Assembly: GCA_034439915.1 (NCBI GenBank) | Contig: JAWXBI010000079.1 | Span: 1 to 17,486 of the forward strand | DNA length: 17,486 nt | Reading direction: 5' to 3' | Origin: JADJLQ01 sp034439915 | Lineage (GTDB): Bacteria > Bacteroidota > Bacteroidia > Chitinophagales > Saprospiraceae | Part shown: piece after piece, positions 1 to 7,557 of the stretch | Layout: each line of letters starts with the position of its first letter | Numbering within the stretch: the first letter of the stretch is position 1 | Notes under the pieces: model-generated | Told to the model about the DNA's origin: nothing | The model's input: the letters and a program-made list of their open reading frames with translations, nothing else | The model's database searches: none | Program-made: the position numbers and the translations under genes

Positions 1-170
1 AGTGGATTACCAGGATTTTGAAATGGTCTGAACCGGGATTCTCGCGATTTAGTGGATTACCAGGATTTTGAAATGGTCTGAACCGGGATTCTCGCGATTG
101 AGTGGATTGCCAGGATTTTGAAATGGTCTGAACCGGGATTCTCGCGATTTAGAGGGTTACCAGGATTTTG
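1..170. repeat. 50-bp tandem repeat array
   Basis: Three full units (1-50, 51-100, 101-150) and a fourth partial unit (151-170) follow each other head to tail without spacers. The full units differ at only a few positions (base 50/100/150 and base 109). The array begins exactly at the window edge, so more units may lie to the left. There is no long open frame. Each unit carries the motif GTCTGAACCGGGATT, which reappears inverted at 212-226. Confidence 0.9.
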
Positions 171-226
171 ATTAGCGGATTAAAATCCAGGTAAATCCTT
201 TTAATCTCATAAATCCTGGTTCAGAC
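126..226. repeat. Nested inverted repeat, dispersed-repeat-like hairpin
   Basis: An outer arm at 126-140 pairs with 212-226 (14 of 15 bases). An inner arm at 160-169 pairs with 182-191 (9 of 10). The AT-rich core, with its repeated GGATTT/AATCC words, resembles intergenic repeats I recall being scattered in Bacteroidota genomes. That resemblance is from memory and was not searched. The last tandem unit supplies the left arm, so the array may have grown by duplication of half of this element. Confidence 0.55.
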
Positions 227-239
227 ATTATCGGTAAAG

Positions 240-403
240 CTGTAAGGGAAGGGTTCGAACCTCCACGGAGAGCTTAGCACAAGTACATTGCCTGGTGGTC
301 AACCCCAGTCTGTCCACAAACAGGGACAGGCCTTATACTTAGTTTATCGCTTGACTCCACCCCCGAGACAAGAGGGCATGTCTGCCAATTTCATCACCTC
401 ACA
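240..403 (-). tRNA. tRNA-like RNA with a giant structured variable arm, anticodon GUC
   Basis: On the minus strand all cloverleaf arms can be drawn. The acceptor is TGTGAGG (403-397) with CCTTACA (247-241), seven pairs including one G-U. TG follows at positions 8-9. The D arm is ATG/CAT with loop AAATTGGCAGA (391-381), close to bacterial tRNA-Leu and containing G18G19. The anticodon stem is CCCTC/GGGGG (376-372, 364-360) with loop TTGTCTC, so anticodon GUC. The T arm is GGAGG-TTCGAAC-CCTTC (264-248). The discriminator is G240. CCA is not encoded. Between the anticodon and T arms lie about 95 nt (359-265) instead of the usual 12-20, and these fold into an extended arm: GGAG/CTCC, AGC/GCT, TAAGTA/TACTTG, then hairpins 310-315/324-329 and 292-295/305-308. 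The Leu-like D arm, Asp anticodon and G73 do not match any one standard isoacceptor. It could be an unusual functional tRNA, a tRNA-derived regulatory RNA or a decaying copy. The complete pairing argues against random decay. Confidence 0.5.
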
Positions 404-416
404 GTATTTCAAAGAA

Positions 417-447
417 CAAAGAATATAATTACTTTGATGCCACAAAT
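417..447 (-). promoter_or_regulatory. Possible promoter for the tRNA-like gene
   Basis: On the minus strand ATTTG (447-443) is followed after 17 nt by TATTCTTTG (425-417). This resembles the Bacteroidota TTTG / TAnnTTTG promoter with one extra base in the -7 box. The tRNA-like 5' end lies 13 nt further on. The surrounding AT-rich stretch (405-611) shows no gene. Confidence 0.3.
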
Positions 448-611
448 CTAATAGATTAAACATTTACATGCAAATAATTATACACTTTTATTAAAAAAAT
501 GAAATAATATCAAAAAACAAACCAATTTATTGATAATATTTGAAAAGCAAAATCATTAATAGGAAGTGGTTCAAACAAATTCATTTGGTGACTTCAAAGC
601 GTTGGGTTTTC

Positions 612-2315
612 TTATTGACCGTTGGCTTTTATACCCAGTATATCAAGCCCCTGGTTAAAGACAATATCGACAGGAATGTTCATTTGAGCTAATAAATCCA
701 ATCCTTGTTGAAGGTCAGGAGAAATCAGGCATTTCTCATTCATCAAACGGGTCATGGCAGCATAATCACCATCACCCTGGATTTGCAAGATCAACTTTAT
801 TACCTCTTCCATGGCCAGATCAAATTTGTCAAAATCAACCAGATAGGTTCCATTCTCCTGACGTTGAAAAGCGCCCTGTTCCTGAAATAAATTAAACCGG
901 ATCAGATTGGCCTTACCATGTGCGCTCGATGCTCCAAAACGGATTGACCTGAATATACTGGCCATAAAGGTTACTATATAGTCCTTCATCTCTCCCTGGA
1001 TTTCACCTTTGTCATGTAACTGCTTTATCATATACAGCCCAAGGAGGTCGGCTTTTCCTTCCTCCAGAGCGCTGTAATGTTCTTTCAGGGCTTCCCGGAC
1101 CGTTCCTTTGCCATTTATCGTATTTTTAATACCCAGTCCATGGGCGACTTCATGAAACATGACATTTTCAAAAAAGGCATCACCGGTAATGTGTTGTCGT
1201 TGGGCAGGGGCAATCAGCACCGCGGAGATAGGCTGCAAGATCTGATCAAATTTAGCTTTGATGGTATTTTTTAATTGTAATCGGCGAGTTCCTTTTTTTA
1301 GTTGTACTTCTTCATCGTTGGGAAGATTTATTGCAATCGTTTTGCTGCCGGAATTACCATCGCCTGAATAATAAATTGCATCGTAAACATATAGATCCGA
1401 AGCTGAACCAGGCTTTTCCTTTTTATATTTCGGATCTACCGGGATACCGGCCTGGAGGGCAGGCATCAGGCCTGCATATTTTTCCAGCTTACGACTCCAT
1501 TCGAGGTCTTTGACCAGGATATATGCTTCATGGGCGGCCCGGTATCCATACAATTGGTCCTCGTACGTTTCAATAGGACCAATTACGACATCCAGGGTAT
1601 TTGACTTCATATCCATCCACGCCAGGTCACTCGCTTGATATTGATCGGTAAGTAAGGCCCTGGCGCGAAGGGTGAGGTATTTTTTTAAACCCGGGTCTTC
1701 TGCCAGGGCAGCAGCCCGGTTGAGTAAATCAGAAGCTTTGCCTACTTCATCTTTAAAAAAGATATGGTAAGGAATCGTGTGGAGTTTGCCCTGATCATCT
1801 CTCCTCACCATGGAATAAAGCCCGTTTTTGTCTTTAAAGGATGCCGCTTCAAATTCTTCCTTAGTCATATCCGGGGGATAGAATTGCGCTCCATAGGGTT
1901 TTGATGGGGTACCTGGGACAAAAGTTTTATTTCCAGCCAACCGGTCCCAGGGTCCATAATTTATAATGGTATATTCCCTGGTGTTTTGATCCTTCAGAGA
2001 ATCCACTAGGGCCGATTTATCACCATAGGCTTCCTTCCAGAATAATTCATCCATGATTTTAGCTGCCTCGATCAACAAGGGTATCATTTCTATTTCACGG
2101 GCACTCAATTTTCCTAGATCCGTAGTCAGGTCTACCCTGGCATATTGGTTTAAAGCTTGTTGGATGGAATCTGTTCGTGTGTAGGCAGCAGAACTATCCA
2201 AATTATCAGTTTGTCCATCATATATTCCAACGGTATTACGTGTATTGTTTTTGCATTGTATGCATAAAAGTAAAATACAAAATGAATAAACCGATATCAT
2301 GCGCAGGTCAGCCAT
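612..2315 (-). CDS. M49 (dipeptidyl peptidase III)-like zinc peptidase, exported, probable lipoprotein
   Basis: A 567-residue protein that probably removes short peptides from peptide N-termini in the envelope. The zinc signature is HEVAH at residues 388-392, followed by EEGKAD at 418-423. This matches the HExxH...EExxAD arrangement of M49-like enzymes, where the two His and a Glu of the second motif hold zinc and the Glu of HExxH is catalytic. Classical DPP III has a six-residue HExxGH motif; this protein has the shorter five-residue form, as in some bacterial relatives. The N-terminus has a hydrophobic stretch (about 6-20) and Cys21 followed by KNN. The lipobox (CIQC) is imperfect, so lipidation is likely but not certain. 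An alternative start is Met6. The start lies 10 nt after the stop of the upstream lipoprotein gene, so the two are probably co-transcribed. Database relatives are often given unrelated names, so the substrate is unknown. Confidence 0.8.
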   Translation of the reverse strand: MADLRMISVYSFCILLLCIQCKNNTRNTVGIYDGQTDNLDSSAAYTRTDSIQQALNQYARVDLTTDLGKLSAREIEMIPLLIEAAKIMDELFWKEAYGDKSALVDSLKDQNTREYTIINYGPWDRLAGNKTFVPGTPSKPYGAQFYPPDMTKEEFEAASFKDKNGLYSMVRRDDQGKLHTIPYHIFFKDEVGKASDLLNRAAALAEDPGLKKYLTLRARALLTDQYQASDLAWMDMKSNTLDVVIGPIETYEDQLYGYRAAHEAYILVKDLEWSRKLEKYAGLMPALQAGIPVDPKYKKEKPGSASDLYVYDAIYYSGDGNSGSKTIAINLPNDEEVQLKKGTRRLQLKNTIKAKFDQILQPISAVLIAPAQRQHITGDAFFENVMFHEVAHGLGIKNTINGKGTVREALKEHYSALEEGKADLLGLYMIKQLHDKGEIQGEMKDYIVTFMASIFRSIRFGASSAHGKANLIRFNLFQEQGAFQRQENGTYLVDFDKFDLAMEEVIKLILQIQGDGDYAAMTRLMNEKCLISPDLQQGLDLLAQMNIPVDIVFNQGLDILGIKANGQ

Positions 2316-2325
2316 AAAAAATTGA

Positions 2326-3114
2326 TTATAAAGTGCTAAAATCTATTGGGTCAAAATTTTCAAATAAGGAAGCGGGCAGGGTTTCATATACTTTAATACC
2401 TGTCACCTGCCTTTTTTCTCCCCGGTCGCCGGATAAAAATATGTCCCCATATTTAATATAACCATCCCAAGGGCTAACTATCGAGGGTAAACTATCTGAA
2501 GCAATGGGATAATAGGCCCATTGGGCCACCAGACTGCTGTTTTTACCTATCCAAACTTCATATTTGTTTTGCGGTGTGATCCCTACACTGTCAAAAGTAA
2601 TTGTCAGGACATCGCAACTGATACCGGTACGTGTAGTGTCTTCACGCAGGTAACGAAGGTGGACACCCGGGTCTTTCATTTTAAAAGGCATGGCCAACCA
2701 ATAAGAATCATTGGTCCAGGTCCGGTAAGCCATTTCCAGATATTTGGTGAGGGTATCCGGATCCGTCCATTCCTTACCGTCTTTAAATACTTTGCCTGTT
2801 TTTGTATGGATGTCCAGGATCAGTTTGGTATCATTAGCCACATTTTCTATCCGCACTTTGCCATGTTCCTTATCCCAGAGCAGCCAACGCCGGCCGAAAA
2901 AATTCCATTTAATTATACGGGTGTCATCCCAGGCTTGTATCCCGCCTGATGCGGCAATGGCATCATCGGCAACCCAAATAGCTTCGGGGTCCGACCCGGT
3001 TGAATCAAAAATTTTTAAGGTCCCGGACTGGGCGAGATTCATTTCAGGGTCCGATTTACAAAAAGACACCAGCAACAATAAAATTATTGAACAAAGAAGA
3101 GCAATAGGTTTCAT
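2326..3114 (-). CDS. Small lipoprotein of unknown function (LolA-like/DUF6503-type appearance)
   Basis: A 262-residue protein. MKPIALLCSIILLLLVSFC ends in a signal peptide with a lipobox-like LVSFC, so Cys19 is the likely lipid anchor. The mature part has SGGIQAWDDTRIIKWNFFGRRW (55-76; the Gly-Gly and Trp are conspicuous), a DIHTKTGKVFKDGKEW hairpin-like stretch and alternating beta-rich segments to the C-terminus. This order (GG..W..., repeated short strands, a D..TG..W element) resembles Bacteroidota lipoproteins with a LolA/LppX-like half-barrel that binds a hydrophobic ligand. I recognise the look, not a specific family, so the function is open. Its ATG overlaps the stop of a 29-codon ORF (ATGA), and the M49 peptidase follows after 10 nt, which suggests one transcript and an envelope role. 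Confidence 0.75.
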   Translation of the reverse strand: MKPIALLCSIILLLLVSFCKSDPEMNLAQSGTLKIFDSTGSDPEAIWVADDAIAASGGIQAWDDTRIIKWNFFGRRWLLWDKEHGKVRIENVANDTKLILDIHTKTGKVFKDGKEWTDPDTLTKYLEMAYRTWTNDSYWLAMPFKMKDPGVHLRYLREDTTRTGISCDVLTITFDSVGITPQNKYEVWIGKNSSLVAQWAYYPIASDSLPSIVSPWDGYIKYGDIFLSGDRGEKRQVTGIKVYETLPASLFENFDPIDFSTL

Positions 3115-3200
3115 AAACGTGCTTTAATTTTTAAAGATACGATGCGCTTCAGAATTCTTTCTGCTTCGTCGAAAGTATCCTCAGGGCTCAGGGAATTCAC
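3111..3200 (-). CDS. Possible 29-residue leader/small protein, stop-start overlapped with the lipoprotein gene
   Basis: A short ORF on the minus strand starts at GTG (3200-3198), directly after an in-frame TAG, and ends with TGA in an ATGA overlap with the lipoprotein start. The product begins MNSLSPEDTFDEAERI and ends LKIKARL. It is highly charged and could form an amphipathic helix. The overlap is what translational coupling looks like, and the peptide composition looks protein-like. It has no recognisable family, uses GTG and overlaps the ffh promoter region, so it could be chance or the tail of a lost gene. Confidence 0.25.
   Translation of the reverse strand: MNSLSPEDTFDEAERILKRIVSLKIKARL
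3132..3139 (-). promoter_or_regulatory. Possible -7 box for the lipoprotein/M49 operon
   Basis: TATCTTTA on the minus strand matches seven of eight positions of TAnnTTTG and lies 17 nt before the lipoprotein ATG. No clear -33 TTTG is visible. If this is the promoter, the 29-codon ORF would not be translated from this transcript. Confidence 0.25.
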
Positions 3201-3201
3201 C

Positions 3202-3209
3202 TATTTTTG
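3202..3209 (+). promoter_or_regulatory. ffh promoter -7 box (TAnnTTTG)
   Basis: TATTTTTG is an exact match to the Bacteroidota -7 consensus TAnnTTTG and lies 27 nt upstream of the ffh ATG, giving a short leader. A -33 TTTG is not evident. The box lies in the 122-bp divergent gap shared with the minus-strand operon. Confidence 0.45.
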
Positions 3210-3236
3210 CGGCTCGAAAAACAAAATTACTGCCCC

Positions 3237-4580
3237 ATGTTTGAATCCATTCACGATAACTTAGAATCCGCCTTTAAGTTTTTAAAAGGTGAAAGTAAAC
3301 TTACTGAACTCAATATCGCCGAAGCCATTAAAGAGATCCGAAGGGCTCTGGTCAACGCGGACGTTAATTATAAAATAGCTAAAGAATTTACCGATAAAGT
3401 TAAAGACAAAGCACTGGGCTCTGAAAACGTCCTGAAATCGGTCAAGCCCGGAGAGTTGATGATCAAAATCGTTTTTGACGAACTCACCGAGCTGATGGGG
3501 GGCCAAAGTGCCGGAATCAATATTAAAGGGGACCCCGGGATCGTCCTGGTAGCCGGGTTGCAGGGGAGCGGAAAAACAACGTTTTCAGCTAAACTGGCGT
3601 ACTACCTGAAAACTAAAAAAGGTAAAAATCCGCTACTGGTGGCCTGTGATGTATACCGCCCGGCAGCCATTGATCAATTGATTACCCTTGGGGAACAAAT
3701 TAAGGTGCCGGTCTTTAAAGATGTGGAAAATAAAAATCCAGTCGAAATAGCCAACCAGGCCATAGCTTTTGCTAAACAAAACAGGCATGATGTGATCATC
3801 GTGGACACCGCGGGCCGGACCACGTTGGATGAGGTCATGATGACCGAAATCCAGGAACTCAAAACCACCCTCAACCCGGGTGAAACCCTGTTTGTAGTCG
3901 ATTCGATGATCGGCCAGGATGCAGTGACCACTGCAGCGGCCTTTAACGAGGCCATCAATTACGACGGAGTTGTCCTGACCAAACTCGACGGCGATACCAG
4001 AGGTGGTGCTGCCTTGTCCATAAAGTACACCGTTGGTAAACCCATCAAATTTGTATCCATGGGTGAAAAACTGGATACCCTGGATGTATTTTACCCTGAT
4101 CGTATGGCCCAACGGATATTGGGAATGGGTGATATCGTCAGCCTCGTGGAAAAAGCTCAGGAACAATTTGACGAAAAAGAAGCCAAAGAACTCGAAAAGA
4201 AAATCAGAAAAAATAAATTTGACTTCAATGATTTTCTTTCTCAGATCAACCAGATTAAAAAAATGGGCGATCTGAAAAATCTGGTTTCCATGATGCCCGG
4301 TATGGGCAAAGCCCTGAAAGATGTGGATATCAATGATGGCGCTTTTAAAAAAGTAGAGTCTATCATCCAATCCATGACACCTATAGAAAGATCCAATCCG
4401 GAAATGCTCAACATGAACCGTAAAACGCGGATTGCAAAAGGTTGCGGACAATCCATTCATGAAATCACCGCTTTCATCAAACAATTTGATCAGATGAAAC
4501 AAGTGATGCAACAGATGAGTTCAGGTAAAGGAATGGGCAATATGATGAAACAAATGCAAAACATGCGGGGTTTCAATTGA
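3237..4580 (+). CDS. ffh: Signal recognition particle protein Ffh (SRP54 GTPase)
   Basis: 447 residues, the usual bacterial Ffh length. Ffh binds 4.5S RNA and the signal sequence of nascent membrane proteins, then docks with FtsY at the membrane in a GTP-dependent cycle. Order of parts: N domain (about 1-85, with the ALVNADVN helix region), GTPase G domain (about 95-290) with P-loop GLQGSGKTT at 107-115, DTAGR at 190-194 and TKLDGDTRGG at 248-257, then a Met-rich M domain ending in MKQVMQQM and MKQMQNMRGFN. I chose ATG at 3237 (MFESIHDN) because that is the conserved family N-terminus and a TAnnTTTG box lies just upstream. An in-frame TTG at 3207 lies too close to this box. The M16 gene follows after 37 nt and may share the transcript, but no functional link is known. 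Confidence 0.97.
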   Translation: MFESIHDNLESAFKFLKGESKLTELNIAEAIKEIRRALVNADVNYKIAKEFTDKVKDKALGSENVLKSVKPGELMIKIVFDELTELMGGQSAGINIKGDPGIVLVAGLQGSGKTTFSAKLAYYLKTKKGKNPLLVACDVYRPAAIDQLITLGEQIKVPVFKDVENKNPVEIANQAIAFAKQNRHDVIIVDTAGRTTLDEVMMTEIQELKTTLNPGETLFVVDSMIGQDAVTTAAAFNEAINYDGVVLTKLDGDTRGGAALSIKYTVGKPIKFVSMGEKLDTLDVFYPDRMAQRILGMGDIVSLVEKAQEQFDEKEAKELEKKIRKNKFDFNDFLSQINQIKKMGDLKNLVSMMPGMGKALKDVDINDGAFKKVESIIQSMTPIERSNPEMLNMNRKTRIAKGCGQSIHEITAFIKQFDQMKQVMQQMSSGKGMGNMMKQMQNMRGFN

Positions 4581-4617
4581 TCACTCGAAATCGTTATTAT
4601 ATTTTAACTTTTAAACT

Positions 4618-7557
4618 ATGAAACTAATCACCAATTTATCACTGGCTGCCCTTTTTGTTTTTTTCGTAGCCTGCCATCCTAAGACAGGCACCAAAATAGT
4701 GGAATCTGCAGCCACCACTGTTACCGTACCTGTTGTTAACCAGCCTACTCCATCGTCCCCTGTTCCGGTTAGTCAACCCGTTGAAAACCAGGCATCCAGT
4801 ATAGGGTTGGACATGAGTACAAAAATCCCCTTTGACCCATCGGTCAGAGTAGGAACCTTATCTAATGGAATGAAATATTATATACGTAAAAACTCAAAAC
4901 CTGAGCAAAGAGTAGAACTCCGGCTTGCAGTGAAGGCAGGCTCCATTCTGGAGGATGAAGATCAATTGGGTATAGCCCACTTTGTTGAACATATGGCTTT
5001 TAACGGAAGTAAAAACTTTAAAAAACAAGAGTTGGTGGATTATCTGGAATCGGTAGGTACCCGGTTTGGCCCGGACCTCAATGCGTATACCAGTTTTGAT
5101 GAAACCGTTTATATGCTGCAAGCCCGTTCCGATGATTCCGAAAAGTTGTCTAAAGGTCTGCTGGTGATGGAAGATTGGGCAAGCGGAGTTGGATTTGATC
5201 CGGCAGAAATTGACAAAGAACGAGGCGTAGTCGTCTCCGAATGGCGCACCGGATTAAGTGGGGACCAGCGCATCTTTCAGAAAGTTTTACCCGTGATCCT
5301 CTTCAAATCGCATTATGCAAACCGATTACCCATTGGCAAACCGGAGATTATTGAAAAATCCAGTTATGAAGCGGTAAAACGATTCTACAAAGACTGGTAC
5401 CGACCGGAACTCATGGCTATCATGGCAATTGGTGACCTGGACATGGATAAGATGGAAGCGGAAATCAAGGCCAGGTTTTCAAAAATACCGGCTTCCTCTA
5501 CCAATGTGAGAAAGAGGGAAAACATCATGGTACCAATGCATCCTGAAACCAAGGTGATTGTGGCTACCGACAAAGAAGCTGCTTTTACCCAAGCCCAGAT
5601 TTATTATAAACATGAGAAAAAACATCCTGCCACCATTCAGGATTTCAGGAGCGGCCTCCTGGGCACACTCTACAATGGAATGCTCAGCGTGCGGCTGGAT
5701 GAATTGAGCCAACGTCCCAATCCTCCCTTTAACTTTGCCAGCGCCGGATATGGTGACTTTCTGGCTAACCTGAATGCTTATTATACCGTGACCGGTACTT
5801 CTGAAGGGCAATCCCTTCAGGGACTGCAGGCTGCTTTGATTGAAAATGAAAGGGCTTACAGACACGGTTTTACCTCGACAGAATTTGAACGGCAAAAAGA
5901 AAACCTTCTTCGTCAATTGGAATCCTCCGTAAAAGAAAAAGATAAAACCGAATCAGGTAATTTAGCCAGCTTATTAGTTTCGAATTTTCTGGAAGGTCAA
6001 ATGGTTTTGAGCCCGGAACAGGAACTGGAGTTGACCAAAAAATTATTGCCCACCGTTGACATTATTGAAATCAATCTCCTTCCTAAAAAATGGTTGAGGG
6101 ATGAAGGCAAAGTCATTGTTATTTCCGGTCCGGAAAAACCGGGATTGATCTACCCTACTGAAGAAGAAGTGCTGAAAATGGTTTCAGAGGTCAAATCCAT
6201 GGATATCCAACCCTATGAAGATAAAGTCAGCAATGAACCGTTGATCAGCAGGGATTTTACTGCAGTAGATGTCCTTGCTGAAAAATCAAACGATAAAATC
6301 GGCACCAAAGAATTTATCTTAAAGAATGGAGTGACAGTGGTTTTTAAAAAAACCGACTTTAAAAATGATGAAATTTTAATGAGCGCCTATAGCCCTGGCG
6401 GTGCGTCATTATATAAAGATGAAGAAGACGTGGATGCCAGCCTGGCCGCTGAGTTGATCAATAATTCAGGTTTAGGGAAATTAGATCAGGTGCAACTTCA
6501 AAAAAGGCTGACCGGAAAGATTGTAAGCGCCGTGCCTTATATCAGCAATCTGTATGAAGGGATCAACGGAAATGCGTCTCCTGAAGACCTGGAACTCTTG
6601 TTTCAGTTGGTTTATCTTTATTTTACAGAACCCCGGAAAGACCTGGATGCTTTTAAATCCTATATCGACAAACAAAAATCCTTTCTTAAGAATATTGAGG
6701 CCAATCCGCAGTTTTATTTTATGATAGAAAGTAATAAAATAAAAACTCAAAATCATCCTCGGGAACAATTTCCCACCGTCGAAATGCTGGAAAAACTCAA
6801 TTTTGAGAATGCATTTAAAATATATCAGGATCGTTTTTCAGACGCAAGTGATTTTACTTTTGTATTTGTAGGTAATTTTGATGAGGCCCATTTAAAAATG
6901 CTGGCCCGGGAATACCTCGGCAACCTGCCCTCCAATACCCGAAAAGAAACCTGGAAGGACCTGCTGGTCCATAAACCCAAGGGAATTGTCACCAAATCTT
7001 TTTCTAAAGGAGAGGCCCCAAAAACTTTTGTTGATATTACCTACCACGGTGATTTTAACTGGAATGATATCAATCGCTACCACTTGTCCTCCGCCATAGA
7101 TGTCATCCGGATTAAACTAAGGGAGGCCCTGCGGGAAGATAAAGGAGGGGTTTATGGAGTCAATGTGAATGGGGGTTCCGTCCTGGAACCTTCCCCTAAA
7201 TACACCATCACGATTTCTTTTAATTGTGATCCACCACGGGCTGAAGAATTGATCAGCGCTGCTCAGGATGTACTGCTTAAGGCCAAAGAAATTGGTGCAG
7301 AAGATAAAGATATTCAGAAAGTGACCGAGACTCAAAGGCAGTCAAGGATCAAACAGCTAAAAGAAAACCGCTTTTGGATGGGCCAGGTCCAGGGCATTTA
7401 CCAATACAAAATCAATCCATTAAATATATTGATGGAAACTCTGGAAGAACGAATAAAAACCCTGGATAGCAACACCTTGAAGTCAGCAATGAATTCATAT
7501 TTTAATGAAAACAATAAGATTACCATTACGATGAGTCCGGAGACCAAGAGCAATTAA
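4618..7557 (+). CDS. M16 family (insulinase/pitrilysin-type) zinc peptidase, lipoprotein
   Basis: A 979-residue single-chain M16 peptidase with both halves of the clamshell. The signal peptide ends in FVFFVAC, so Cys19 is the probable lipid anchor. A Pro/Val/Thr-rich linker (about 30-65) leads into the catalytic half. The inverted zinc motif is HFVEH at 121-125, with the third ligand probably Glu208 in VVVSEW and a supporting Glu201. The C-terminal half (from about 560) lacks a zinc motif. It keeps the Arg-x6-Tyr pair in REDKGGVY (about residues 839-846), which in insulysin-type enzymes lies in the substrate site. The protein probably degrades peptides inside an enclosed chamber, facing the periplasm or outer membrane. 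Size and layout resemble PqqL-like zinc proteases of Bacteroidota. The last two sense codons and the stop lie in a duplicated intergenic element. Confidence 0.93.
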   Translation: MKLITNLSLAALFVFFVACHPKTGTKIVESAATTVTVPVVNQPTPSSPVPVSQPVENQASSIGLDMSTKIPFDPSVRVGTLSNGMKYYIRKNSKPEQRVELRLAVKAGSILEDEDQLGIAHFVEHMAFNGSKNFKKQELVDYLESVGTRFGPDLNAYTSFDETVYMLQARSDDSEKLSKGLLVMEDWASGVGFDPAEIDKERGVVVSEWRTGLSGDQRIFQKVLPVILFKSHYANRLPIGKPEIIEKSSYEAVKRFYKDWYRPELMAIMAIGDLDMDKMEAEIKARFSKIPASSTNVRKRENIMVPMHPETKVIVATDKEAAFTQAQIYYKHEKKHPATIQDFRSGLLGTLYNGMLSVRLDELSQRPNPPFNFASAGYGDFLANLNAYYTVTGTSEGQSLQGLQAALIENERAYRHGFTSTEFERQKENLLRQLESSVKEKDKTESGNLASLLVSNFLEGQMVLSPEQELELTKKLLPTVDIIEINLLPKKWLRDEGKVIVISGPEKPGLIYPTEEEVLKMVSEVKSMDIQPYEDKVSNEPLISRDFTAVDVLAEKSNDKIGTKEFILKNGVTVVFKKTDFKNDEILMSAYSPGGASLYKDEEDVDASLAAELINNSGLGKLDQVQLQKRLTGKIVSAVPYISNLYEGINGNASPEDLELLFQLVYLYFTEPRKDLDAFKSYIDKQKSFLKNIEANPQFYFMIESNKIKTQNHPREQFPTVEMLEKLNFENAFKIYQDRFSDASDFTFVFVGNFDEAHLKMLAREYLGNLPSNTRKETWKDLLVHKPKGIVTKSFSKGEAPKTFVDITYHGDFNWNDINRYHLSSAIDVIRIKLREALREDKGGVYGVNVNGGSVLEPSPKYTITISFNCDPPRAEELISAAQDVLLKAKEIGAEDKDIQKVTETQRQSRIKQLKENRFWMGQVQGIYQYKINPLNILMETLEERIKTLDSNTLKSAMNSYFNENNKITITMSPETKSN

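Noticed and set aside
1..170. CRISPR array
   Set aside because: The 50-bp units are contiguous with no unique spacers, and no cas-like gene is near.
265..359. Group I intron within the tRNA-like gene
   Set aside because: The insertion is only about 95 nt, lies between the anticodon and T stems rather than in the anticodon loop, and shows no recognisable intron core.
240..403. tmRNA (ssrA)
   Set aside because: A complete anticodon stem-loop and D stem are present and no tag-peptide frame or typical tmRNA 5' end is seen.
3207..3236. Upstream TTG start for ffh
   Set aside because: It would add ten residues not seen in the family and lies on top of the probable -7 promoter box; ATG at 3237 gives the standard N-terminus.
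3633..4511. 292-residue ORF antisense to ffh
   Set aside because: It is a shadow of a strongly supported gene; its His/Phe-rich composition is typical of an opposite-strand reading.
5479..5916. 145-residue minus-strand ORF inside the M16 gene
   Set aside because: It is antisense to a well-conserved peptidase domain and has no independent signal.
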